51,643 bases of DNA from a virus. The notes below the pieces were generated by a model. That model saw only the letters and a list, made by a program, of their open reading frames with translations. It had not been told where the DNA came from and did no database searches. The translations under genes and the position numbers were made by a program. This document shows, one piece after another, positions 32,311-39,910 of the stretch (position 1 is the stretch's first letter; the number at the start of each line of letters is the position of its first letter). The DNA lies in IMG/VR virus record IMGVR_UViG_3300033553_000156, positions 1 to 51,643 of that record; one strand, given 5' to 3'.

Positions 32311-33096
32311 TTAACTATTGAGCCAGTTTAAGAAAGGTATACTGTTATCGTACCCTTTAAAATGAGTTATATCCATTGACGGGTTCAGCATAAAGAAAAT
32401 CTCGGGATAGGTCATATCAGGTACATCGATATGTTTATATTCGTTTAACCCATCCTTCACGATATTTTCCAGCATCTTAAAGTGTCGTTCATATACGTGT
32501 AGACTGTCGGCTTTGTGACAGTAATTGCCTACAGGTATATTTAAAACTACTGCTATCATTTCGTGTAAGAAGCTGAAGGCGGGAACATCGTTAGTTATCC
32601 CGAATATGGCATCGTTGCTTCTCATGTTTACCGACATATTCAGCTTACCGTCACGTATACGGAAGCTGATACTCTCAGTACACACAATATCCGTATTACC
32701 TTTGTATAGATGATCTTTATTCAACATAGGTATGATGGCTTGCCTCGAGTCAGAGTCATCACGCAACGTCTCAAGAACCCATCTTGCACCTTGTTGTGAG
32801 CCGAACCAGTATTGACCGTAATTACTGTGGAATCGGCCGTCAGGTTGCTGAATCTTTTTCCACATAGATGCGTGTTCACAGATAGATGCATCGAAAGGGT
32901 CAGCCCGTAAGTACCACTTGAACTCTTCCTTTATGTATTGAAGATTCATTTTTCGTGCGGTGAAGTTGCTGAATCGATCCGCTTTAGATAGATCCATCTG
33001 ATAGTTTTCTATCTCAAGAACTTTCTGTCCTCTAGGACTGGTCACTCGCCCGTTGTTCAACAAGTCTGAGAACATACGATATAACTGTGTCGACAC
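32311..33096 (-). CDS. dCMP hydroxymethylase-like enzyme (ThyA superfamily)
   Basis: 261 residues, GTG start with GGAG at good spacing. ThyA-fold landmarks: nucleophile Cys139 in DIVCTES, IRDGKLNMSVNMRSND (Arg159-Asp162, phosphate/base binding) and SLHVYERH (His200, Tyr202). Aligned by eye to E. coli ThyA, Asn177, which reads the uracil base, is Asp170 here (GITNDVPAF). Asp at this place is the known switch to dCMP in T4 dCMP hydroxymethylase and relatives. Predicted product 5-hydroxymethyl-dCMP; a dCMP methylase is the main alternative. Overlaps the kinase gene by 65 bases. Confidence 0.85.
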   Translation of the reverse strand: MSTQLYRMFSDLLNNGRVTSPRGQKVLEIENYQMDLSKADRFSNFTARKMNLQYIKEEFKWYLRADPFDASICEHASMWKKIQQPDGRFHSNYGQYWFGSQQGARWVLETLRDDSDSRQAIIPMLNKDHLYKGNTDIVCTESISFRIRDGKLNMSVNMRSNDAIFGITNDVPAFSFLHEMIAVVLNIPVGNYCHKADSLHVYERHFKMLENIVKDGLNEYKHIDVPDMTYPEIFFMLNPSMDITHFKGYDNSIPFLNWLNS

Positions 33097-33553
33097 TGTG
33101 TTTTCTCCAATTAAAAGGTAACATGGTAAATAACGAGGAGCATTCCTTCATCATGTCCTCATATCTTCCACAAATAGCTTCACGATTTTCTTCGATAAAT
33201 CGTAAATGCTCATCCGTATCATGATCTTTTACAACATGACTCGAGTCGTCCCAGGTCGTAGAGCAGTAGATGATGATGCAATCTTTAGCCATCATCTCTC
33301 TGACACCATAAAATACATTATGATACGGGGTATCTTTATTGTAGCAAGGCTCACTTATAGCCGTTACTCGATCCAGTAAATACCCCTCCTTACAACAATC
33401 AAGTTGCTCCTGAAATCTTACCACCATCTCTTTCAGGTCTTTAGGAGGCGGACCTGCCGTATATATGGGCATATTTAATCGGTTAGCCAACTCTTTGATA
33501 AGAGTTGACTTACCCATGTTATCGAAGCCTTCAACGATTATTGAGTTTTTCAT
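33032..33553 (-). CDS. Deoxynucleoside/deoxynucleotide kinase (thymidylate kinase-like)
   Basis: 173 residues with P-loop GFDNMGKST (9-17) and the DR motif LLDRVTAISE (Asp61, Arg62), followed by a lid-like charged region. It belongs to the thymidylate/deoxynucleoside kinase fold. Embedded between the MazG-like and hydroxymethylase genes, it most plausibly phosphorylates hydroxymethyl-dCMP, the job of gp1 in T4 (a different kinase family). Substrate is inferred from context; a plain dTMP or dNMP kinase is possible. Confidence 0.83.
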   Translation of the reverse strand: MKNSIIVEGFDNMGKSTLIKELANRLNMPIYTAGPPPKDLKEMVVRFQEQLDCCKEGYLLDRVTAISEPCYNKDTPYHNVFYGVREMMAKDCIIIYCSTTWDDSSHVVKDHDTDEHLRFIEENREAICGRYEDMMKECSSLFTMLPFNWRKHSVDTVISYVLRLVEQRASDQS

Positions 33554-33938
33554 GGATAATTCCTGAAATCCTTTGTTCTGGGCCTACCCAACTGTCGTTC
33601 TTAACTGCATCGGCCGCTCCAGTATCTCTCTTGGCATTGACGCCTTTCTTCTTAGTCATATTGGCCAAATGGACCGCACCGAAGCATTGATGAATATCGT
33701 TCTCATCGAGTCCCAGCTTGTACAGAACTCCAACATTGAAGTACACGAGATCGAGTAAGGCATCGATACACCCCACCAGATTCTCTTCTGCATGGGCCTC
33801 TTGAAACTCTTGAATCTCTTCCAACAGGCATTTGATACTGATATTGTACTCTTCAGAGTACAAAAGCTGGGGACTCCGTTGTCGAATGCCCAGGATAATT
33901 TGGTTGAAGTCGATGATGTCACTTACGATATTATTCAT
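33531..33938 (-). CDS. MazG-like all-alpha NTP pyrophosphohydrolase
   Basis: 135 residues with the acidic metal-binding pattern of the MazG/dUTPase-like superfamily: LLEEIQEFQEA (Glu40, Glu41, Glu44) and CIDALLDLVYFNVG (Asp59, Asp63). These enzymes split nucleoside triphosphates to monophosphate and pyrophosphate. In this operon the logical substrate is dCTP (a role like T4 dCTPase gp56), clearing ordinary C from the pool and providing dCMP. It overlaps both neighbours. Confidence 0.82.
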   Translation of the reverse strand: MNNIVSDIIDFNQIILGIRQRSPQLLYSEEYNISIKCLLEEIQEFQEAHAEENLVGCIDALLDLVYFNVGVLYKLGLDENDIHQCFGAVHLANMTKKKGVNAKRDTGAADAVKNDSWVGPEQRISGIIHEKLNNR

Positions 33939-35565
33939 GTGATGCTCCCATTACTACTGTTACGACCCGATTATCGACATCATTCCCCTTCTGATAGGAA
34001 TGACATCTCATTATATCGTTTTCCTTGAAAACGATAGGTTTGCCGTGCTCATTAAAGCTAGTATTTATGAGTACGCCAAAGGTGTTAAGTACATCGCTCA
34101 AATACGGGTCGTCTCTTCGACTAACTATCTGAGGTCGGCACGTTCTGGTGGAGCTCAAGGGTACGTTGTGAGTTACCCCGTGCATCTCTTCGGGTAAATT
34201 GTGTTCACAATCTCTGGCACACGACATGTACTCCAGAGATTTGACGATCCTGTGTTGACCCATAAATATCTCGTCTGCGAATTTCTCTGATACTATAGGC
34301 GCCATAGGCATTATAGTAGATCGTGAATTTAGATTATTTATGTATTCGACATTTCCTTTGGAAGGTAAAGCCAAAGTGCTTGTGTGACCCAATGCTCGGG
34401 CTCCGAATTCCATACTACCTCTTACCAGATTCACTATCGAGCCATTATTCAACAATGATACCACTTGGTGCGGATCAAGACTGACAAGTAGATCGTCCAT
34501 CTTGGGTATATCGATCAATGATCTATGGCCCCAGTAAAGATGTCCAGGCCATTTCAGAGCGGTGTACGAAGCACATAGTCCGATAGCCGCACCCTGATCA
34601 CCTGATAAAGGCATGACACACGTAAGCCCCGAGACATGCTTAGCTATCTCGTTATTGAGCTTCACGTTAAGGAATACTCCGCCTACCAGGTTGGCGTTCC
34701 TTATCTTGAAATTGTCGAATATCTTCAACATCACATTTTGAACGACTGTCTGGACAAAGAATGACACAGCCACTCTCGTAGTCATACCACTCATGGTATG
34801 TGGACCTAAATGAATTCTCATACCAAGAATACCCAAAGTATCTCGAATTTTCTTTTTAGTCGCCACCAGAGCATCGATGGAGATCATCGGATCGAAGGCT
34901 GAAGATATGCTACCAGACATTATATCAGTGTACATGTCATCTGTGACAATATGAGCCATATCGAGTATTTCGTCGATCAAATGAGTACCGCCGAATACTT
35001 CTTCGATATGACCTTCGTACCCTAACAGCTTGTACTCGTCCTGATTCTCTTTCATATCCAGATAAGACGTGGCATATTGATAAAGTAAGCCGATGGATCG
35101 ACCGAATCCAAACGACCTGAAAATCAATTCACCATTATAGCCATAGATCGACAGGACTTCTCCGTAACTACCGAAGCCGTCTGCCACCACTGTGTGAGTA
35201 TCGAAAGGCATATCGGCCCCCGCGAATACTCTCGCACTGTTCGCATGTGCATCGTGATGACTGAACTCTTTCGATAGAGTGTGAATTTTAGCTTTCGGAA
35301 AAACCTTCTTCATGAAGATTTCGTTGTACCACTTACCCTGATCTTCCAGAGGTTTGTCTGGATTGGTAAACCAATGAGAGATGAATATGTCCGTCACCTC
35401 TTCTATCGGATACCATTTGGAAATCTCCATTATTGCTTCGACTGGGAACGATGAGTCTGATTTTACTCCGGTCAATCGTTCGTTTTCGTAGCCGATCAAA
35501 ATCTCATTACCTTCCACAAGGATGGCTGAAGAGTTATGCCCTAAGGTCAACAGTAAAAGACTCAT
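33931..35565 (-). CDS. TobZ/NodU-type carbamoyltransferase
   Basis: 544 residues, full family length. N-terminal domain with metal-site motif FSHHDAHANS (residues 101-110), VADGFGSYGE (128-136, nucleotide-type), GGVFLNVKLN and a PLSGDQGAAIG loop; C-terminal domain with EFGARALGHTSTLALP and INTSFNEHGKPIV. These enzymes carbamoylate hydroxyls from carbamoyl phosphate and ATP. A phage-type 5-hydroxymethylcytosine carbamoyltransferase yielding 5-carbamoyloxymethylcytosine has been reported from metagenomic phage DNA (MetaGPA work, from memory). The neighbouring dCMP hydroxymethylase-like gene makes the same reaction likely here. Confidence 0.9.
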   Translation of the reverse strand: MSLLLLTLGHNSSAILVEGNEILIGYENERLTGVKSDSSFPVEAIMEISKWYPIEEVTDIFISHWFTNPDKPLEDQGKWYNEIFMKKVFPKAKIHTLSKEFSHHDAHANSARVFAGADMPFDTHTVVADGFGSYGEVLSIYGYNGELIFRSFGFGRSIGLLYQYATSYLDMKENQDEYKLLGYEGHIEEVFGGTHLIDEILDMAHIVTDDMYTDIMSGSISSAFDPMISIDALVATKKKIRDTLGILGMRIHLGPHTMSGMTTRVAVSFFVQTVVQNVMLKIFDNFKIRNANLVGGVFLNVKLNNEIAKHVSGLTCVMPLSGDQGAAIGLCASYTALKWPGHLYWGHRSLIDIPKMDDLLVSLDPHQVVSLLNNGSIVNLVRGSMEFGARALGHTSTLALPSKGNVEYINNLNSRSTIMPMAPIVSEKFADEIFMGQHRIVKSLEYMSCARDCEHNLPEEMHGVTHNVPLSSTRTCRPQIVSRRDDPYLSDVLNTFGVLINTSFNEHGKPIVFKENDIMRCHSYQKGNDVDNRVVTVVMGASHE

Positions 35566-35590
35566 GTTACAAAATTCCTCATAGTTTAAG

Positions 35591-35617
35591 AAGGGGCCTC
35601 CATTAATAGGAGGCCCT
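35591..35617 (-). terminator. Hairpin between ssDNA-binding and carbamoyltransferase genes
   Basis: Minus strand stem GGGCCTCC / GGAGGCCC around a short AT loop, followed by CTTCTTAAAC rather than a strong T-run. Probably a partial terminator that lowers readthrough from the abundant ssDNA-binding gene into the modification operon. No separate promoter was found for the latter. Confidence 0.7.
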
Positions 35618-35630
35618 CTACCTTTACATA

Positions 35631-36437
35631 TTAACCCCAGTTATCGAGGATGTCGCCTGTACTAGCTTTTACCTTTTCGTCGTTATTGGCGATAGGGTTG
35701 TTCGGCTTGGACGCATCAACCGTGGATTCATTCGAATCGCCTGAAGAGGCTACTGCGGACGCGTCAAATTCGTCCCACTCACGTTTTTGCGAACGCTCGA
35801 GGGTCGGTACTACAAGTTCTTCTGACAAGAAGTCTTTGAAATCGAATTCGACCTGGGGAAAATCTGAATCTGCCATAGTGATGGTCGTGATGACCGATGA
35901 CAGGGGAATCTTGTTGGATACCAACTTCTTACCATAGTCTGATAGAGACCTGAGAGAGCTGACGGTAACATTCAGAATATACGGTACACCTTTGACCGGG
36001 TCTGAAGCCTTGGTGATAAACAGTCGTTTGCTGTCTTTGCAAGACTTTGCCTTCTTACCTGTCATCGACTTGGTACTACCCCACTTATTGTTGGGGCAGT
36101 CATGGCACGTAGGATTGACTGGTGAAGATATCCACGAGTCCGGCCGAATACCGTCAGAGCTAGAGCAGTCTGGCGGACTGTTGTCACCCGGCTGATAACC
36201 ATTGAGATAAAAGGTTTTGGCCATGCCTTTTTCGGGTTGTACCCCCAATACGACCACGTTGATAGGGCCAGGTACTTTAGCTACTTCTTCACCATCTTTG
36301 ATGAAGCGGAATTGTCGTCCCTTCAGACTGATACGAGGTACACTACCTCCGGCAGATGTGATAAGACTTTCACTTGTTTGCTGATTCTGAGCAATCAAGG
36401 CTTGCATATGGGCTGGAATTGCGATTTCATTACTCAT
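35631..36437 (-). CDS. Predicted single-stranded DNA-binding protein
   Basis: 268 residues. The core is beta-rich with a cysteine cluster (PPDCSSSDG, PTCHDCPNNKWGS, KSCKDSKR; about residues 93-135) that may bind zinc. The last ~35 residues are a disordered acidic tail ending DILDNWG, as in ssDNA-binding proteins that recruit partners. I recognise the cysteine block from a conserved phage replication protein. It is next to the helicase and polymerase genes. The function is likely but not certain. Confidence 0.65.
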   Translation of the reverse strand: MSNEIAIPAHMQALIAQNQQTSESLITSAGGSVPRISLKGRQFRFIKDGEEVAKVPGPINVVVLGVQPEKGMAKTFYLNGYQPGDNSPPDCSSSDGIRPDSWISSPVNPTCHDCPNNKWGSTKSMTGKKAKSCKDSKRLFITKASDPVKGVPYILNVTVSSLRSLSDYGKKLVSNKIPLSSVITTITMADSDFPQVEFDFKDFLSEELVVPTLERSQKREWDEFDASAVASSGDSNESTVDASKPNNPIANNDEKVKASTGDILDNWG

Positions 36438-36442
36438 AGTAG

Positions 36443-36850
36443 TTAACCTCTTCGAACTTGCATGACTTCTTCTTCAACATACTCTACACCTATATCTCCA
36501 GGTGCGAGCCCTTCGCTGGTAGCTATATCTTCCAACACCTCGAGTGTGGCATTCTTAGCTAACCGTTTTTCCAACATCTGATAATTACCTGTTCTCAGAA
36601 TGTATGCCAAAACATCCGTCCACAGCCCGACCCGTACGAACGTCTTCTTGGTCTTAAAAGCTGTACCAAACTTGGTCTTAAATGATTCCGTTCCAACTTC
36701 TTTGGCTCGTTCCAATAACTCGATTTCGATCTGTTCGATCATGAGTTTTTGATTGGCCTCGTAAGTCTTGAAGTCTTTCCTGGCTTCGTTAAGTTCGTCA
36801 CGCAAAGCCACTAAATCCCGAACCTGATCTTCTATAAGCTTCTTAGGCAT
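36443..36850 (-). CDS. Coiled-coil replication-region protein
   Basis: 135 residues: N-terminal coiled coil (LRDELNEARKDFKTYEANQK), then TKFGTAFKTKKTFVRVGLWT and a C-terminal helical domain. AAGGA precedes the ATG. A promoter at 36938-36910 makes it the first gene of the ssDNA-binding/modification transcript. It may be a partner of the ssDNA-binding protein or a Gam-like nuclease inhibitor; no firm family. Confidence 0.7.
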   Translation of the reverse strand: MPKKLIEDQVRDLVALRDELNEARKDFKTYEANQKLMIEQIEIELLERAKEVGTESFKTKFGTAFKTKKTFVRVGLWTDVLAYILRTGNYQMLEKRLAKNATLEVLEDIATSEGLAPGDIGVEYVEEEVMQVRRG

Positions 36851-36909
36851 CGTATGTCCTTTTAGAGAGGATTAAATCTTTGTCTAGGTTCATTATTATC
36901 ATCATGAAT

Positions 36910-36938
36910 ATTATACCACCAGTTGATCTCCATGTAAA
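36910..36938 (-). promoter_or_regulatory. Promoter of the ssDNA-binding/modification operon
   Basis: Minus strand: TTTACA (36938-36933), 17-bp spacer, TATAAT (36915-36910); AGGTCC lies further upstream. This is the nearest promoter I can find for the whole 36.9-31.1 kb run. Confidence 0.88.
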
Positions 36939-36963
36939 TATAAGTTATGCAGGACCTCTGAAT

Positions 36964-38337
36964 TTACTTGAATAATTCCAGAAGCGTTGTGGACATCCTT
37001 ATTTTTCTATCTATTATACTGTATATATGGCGCTCTACAGGCGAACACTCAAACCTTAGTACTAATTGAGGTCTGTTCTGACTGATCCTTCGTATACGGG
37101 CATTGGCCTGACTAAATATTTCATTATCCGCATACGGCCCCATCCATATTATGGTGTGACTTCGAGTCAATGTTAAGCCATGTGCGGATGTTTTGGGGTG
37201 CATGACCAATACACGTAAATCTCGTCTCTGAAAGTCATCGAATATGTGTACTCTGGAGCTTCTCTGGACATCTCCATGAACTACTGCATTGCTTATATTT
37301 TTCGAAGTCAGAAATTCTGACACAGCATTTATAGAGTCTCTGAATGGTACAAACACAATCAGCTTTTTGGTTTCTTGTAGTACAGCTAGAAGTTCGTTCA
37401 ACTTATGCTTATTGTCTAGACGAAGTACTGAACCCGTCTCAGTGTTTCTTACACTACCACAACCTATCTGGGCCAGCTTATTGGCCTTAACTCCGGCGTT
37501 GACTGCCGTTATCATTCCATTCTCGTACTCTATGACAAAGTCTTTGTACATCTGGTCATAGTATTTCTTCTGCTCAGCCGTCATCGGGAATTTACGGGTT
37601 TCGAACGTTATAGGCGGCATATCCTTTTCAACGTCTTCCAATGTGTAACGAATATATGGAGATAATATATCGTATACTTTCTGCTCCCAACCTATCTTTG
37701 GTACGTATGTGTACTCGTCAAATTGAACCATTGTTGCATCACGAAAATGGCTGAAGTATCTAGGTGCTTTGTCTGGATTAACTACCTTCGCCTGCCCAAA
37801 CGCTTCTGTGGGACTATTGGGTGTAGGCTCTCCGGTAAGACCCCATACAGCTTGACATTCATCAGCTATACGCTTTATCGCTTTAGTTCTGTCTATGGTG
37901 AAATTCTTGCAGCACGTCAACTCGTCTATGATGAACGTATCAAATTTCGCATTTACCAGCTCGTCATTTATTACCTTTGCGCCATCGTGATTTACGATAT
38001 AGAAGTGAGCATCACGGCCTAACAATTGTTTTCTTATGGATTTGCTTCCATGTAGTATTACAGCTTTACGATGAGGTAGATTAGCTCTTATTTCGTCGAA
38101 CCATACAGATTCTATGGTGGATAGTGGCGCCGCTATTAATACTTTACCTATTTTTTCGTTACACAGTAGAAAGTCATTAGCCCATAACGCACTTAGTGTT
38201 TTTCCTGTACCCATTGTCGATAAGTTATACGCACGTTTATTCAACAGATGGAATTTCGCTGTCTCGATTTGATGGTCTTTGGCCTTTTTCCCATCAGATA
38301 TGGGAAACGGATATTTATCAAATGTTATTATTGACAT
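36964..38337 (-). CDS. SNF2-like superfamily 2 DNA helicase/translocase
   Basis: 457 residues. Helicase motifs: DHQIETAKF (Q-like), STMGTGKTLSA (Walker A), FIIDELTCCKN (DExx box), GLTGEPTPNS (III), VLVMHPKTSAHGLTLT (V) and SQANARIRRISQ (VI). The DELT rather than DEAH box and the motif VI pattern fit phage SNF2-like translocases. It overlaps the VRR-NUC gene by 20 bases, suggesting a helicase-nuclease pair for replication fork or recombination work. Confidence 0.92.
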   Translation of the reverse strand: MSIITFDKYPFPISDGKKAKDHQIETAKFHLLNKRAYNLSTMGTGKTLSALWANDFLLCNEKIGKVLIAAPLSTIESVWFDEIRANLPHRKAVILHGSKSIRKQLLGRDAHFYIVNHDGAKVINDELVNAKFDTFIIDELTCCKNFTIDRTKAIKRIADECQAVWGLTGEPTPNSPTEAFGQAKVVNPDKAPRYFSHFRDATMVQFDEYTYVPKIGWEQKVYDILSPYIRYTLEDVEKDMPPITFETRKFPMTAEQKKYYDQMYKDFVIEYENGMITAVNAGVKANKLAQIGCGSVRNTETGSVLRLDNKHKLNELLAVLQETKKLIVFVPFRDSINAVSEFLTSKNISNAVVHGDVQRSSRVHIFDDFQRRDLRVLVMHPKTSAHGLTLTRSHTIIWMGPYADNEIFSQANARIRRISQNRPQLVLRFECSPVERHIYSIIDRKIRMSTTLLELFK

Positions 38338-38635
38338 GGTTTTCTAGTATCTCTATCAAAGTGTCCAAGAGTTTTTTGTCTTTACCATACATTATTAGAC
38401 CGATACTGTTAGATTTTCTGATTTCATCTTGCTCTATTTCTTGTAGCTTCGTGGTTGAACCTATCTCAGTTTTAACTTCTATCGCAAAAAATAATCCATA
38501 CGCTCCGATCAAGTCCGGTATACCTTTTCGGCTATACATGGACTGATGTATTTTTCTTACATAAACCCCAGGTAAATTCTTTCTGAGATACTGGATGGCC
38601 CAATCCTGTATCTTCCCTTCAGGGCCCTTGGCCAT
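38318..38635 (-). CDS. VRR-NUC domain nuclease
   Basis: 105 residues, the minimal VRR-NUC domain: GPEGKIQDWAIQYLRK, then SRKGIPDLIGAYGLFFAIEV with the catalytic Asp and Glu-Val-Lys, then EIEQDEIRKSNSIGLI. It belongs to the PD-(D/E)XK group and probably resolves or trims branched DNA. Overlaps the SNF2-like gene. Confidence 0.92.
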   Translation of the reverse strand: MAKGPEGKIQDWAIQYLRKNLPGVYVRKIHQSMYSRKGIPDLIGAYGLFFAIEVKTEIGSTTKLQEIEQDEIRKSNSIGLIMYGKDKKLLDTLIEILENHVNNNI

Positions 38636-38662
38636 ATAATCTCTCCTTCTATCTAAGGGATA

Positions 38663-39343
38663 TTATTTGAACTTACAATCGGCTTTTGTGAGCTTACAGA
38701 AGAAACAGTATTTGTTTACAGTGGGTTCGAATTCTTTCTCGTTGTTGATTTCATCGAAGTAGTCCACAATGTAACCCTGCAATTGAGGTGCATCAGCTCT
38801 CGTGAATTCTACCTTCACAGTTTGTTTGTGGTCTACGAATAGATAAGCCATCGTGATGTGCTCTATCTCTGGATACATCGCGAATAGGGCCCCTGCAGTC
38901 AAGTGCAACTGACCACGATCCTCTTGGTAATCACGTACTTTACCAGTTTTGTAGTCGATCACGATTGCATGAGTCTTATTACGGATACCCAATAAGTCGA
39001 CGATGCATCGGAAATATGCTTTAGAATTATCGAACCACGATGCCAGCTGAAAGTCTTTGTCCAGACATATCTTCATTTCAGGTGACACTGTTTCATGAGA
39101 CGACAATACAGAGTCCACAATAGGCTGAGCATTTTTAGCCTCTTTACAAAGGCTCGGGGGCTCTCTTTGAGCCAATCTGGCTACTACATAATCCTCCAGA
39201 TTTTTGTGTATTGCGTTACCACGAAGGAAGTTCGGATTATCTCCTTCGTCAGGATACGATTTATCCAAATACTGGGCTTTGAATTTGAGCGGACACAACT
39301 TGAACGTGTTTATTTTACTGTAGCTTACTGGGATATGTGACAT
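38663..39343 (-). CDS. Cas4/RecB-like PD-(D/E)XK exonuclease with Fe-S-type cysteines
   Basis: 226 residues. YSKINTFKLCPLKFKAQY provides the N-terminal cysteine (about 17), VIDYKTGK is the nuclease core, and the C-terminal KYCFFCKLTKADCKF provides three more cysteines, the four-cysteine Fe-S arrangement of Cas4 and AddB. Probable DNA end-processing nuclease for recombination-dependent replication. No CRISPR array or Cas1 is present, so the resemblance is structural only. Confidence 0.88.
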   Translation of the reverse strand: MSHIPVSYSKINTFKLCPLKFKAQYLDKSYPDEGDNPNFLRGNAIHKNLEDYVVARLAQREPPSLCKEAKNAQPIVDSVLSSHETVSPEMKICLDKDFQLASWFDNSKAYFRCIVDLLGIRNKTHAIVIDYKTGKVRDYQEDRGQLHLTAGALFAMYPEIEHITMAYLFVDHKQTVKVEFTRADAPQLQGYIVDYFDEINNEKEFEPTVNKYCFFCKLTKADCKFK

Positions 39344-39465
39344 TATTTTTCCTTAATCAGGTTATGGGCCGCTTCATATTTGATATGCGCCCATGTTAAA
39401 ACATTAAATGGTGCTGCCATGCTCTTCAGACCGATATTATCGAGGGCTGTCATCCTCCATTGCAT
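39343..39465 (-). CDS. 40-residue hypothetical protein
   Basis: Begins MQWRMTALDNIGLKSMAAPF and is helical. Its TAA overlaps the nuclease ATG (TAATG), suggesting translational coupling. No clear ribosome-binding site lies upstream. Function unknown. Confidence 0.5.
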   Translation of the reverse strand: MQWRMTALDNIGLKSMAAPFNVLTWAHIKYEAAHNLIKEK

Positions 39466-39493
39466 GTAGCCAACACCGGGCGCATATCAAATA

Positions 39494-39907
39494 TCACTCT
39501 TTGTGTTGATACCAGTCTAGATAAGCTTGCAATACTTTGTCGGTCACTTCTATGTCCATATTACCTTTGACAAAGATATCGTACGAATCTTGAGCATATC
39601 GGCCACATCCAGGATAGTCCGATACCTGATCATTGGTCACATCGTACTGCGTGCTCATGGATATGAGGTACTGGGCTCGACGATCGGATAAACCTAGCTT
39701 CCGTATCAAGTACTTCAACTCATAAAAATTGGCTTCACCCATGGCAGAAGGGATAGGGTATTCACTTAACACGTCCCATATAACCTTTATGACAGCTTCG
39801 TCAGGGGCTTTGTTGAGTAGTATGCATGCTACCAATAGCTTCCAAGGATCGTCTTTTAATTCGTCCTGTAAAAGGAACGGTTTTTCTCCAGGCTTCGGCT
39901 CGATCAT
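39494..39907 (-). CDS. MBD4-like HhH-GPD DNA glycosylase
   Basis: 137 residues matching the catalytic domain of MBD4 along its length: DDPWKLLVACILLNKAP, then LGLSDRRAQYLISMS, the helix-hairpin-helix DYPGCGRYAQDSYDIF (97-112) and VTDKVLQAYLDWY with the catalytic Asp123. The residue that is Lys in EndoIII is Tyr104, as in MBD4, so it should be a monofunctional glycosylase. MBD4 removes T, U and hydroxymethyl-U opposite G. This fits repair of deaminated modified cytosines. It lacks any methyl-CpG-binding domain. Confidence 0.85.
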   Translation of the reverse strand: MIEPKPGEKPFLLQDELKDDPWKLLVACILLNKAPDEAVIKVIWDVLSEYPIPSAMGEANFYELKYLIRKLGLSDRRAQYLISMSTQYDVTNDQVSDYPGCGRYAQDSYDIFVKGNMDIEVTDKVLQAYLDWYQHKE

Positions 39908-39910
39908 GTC

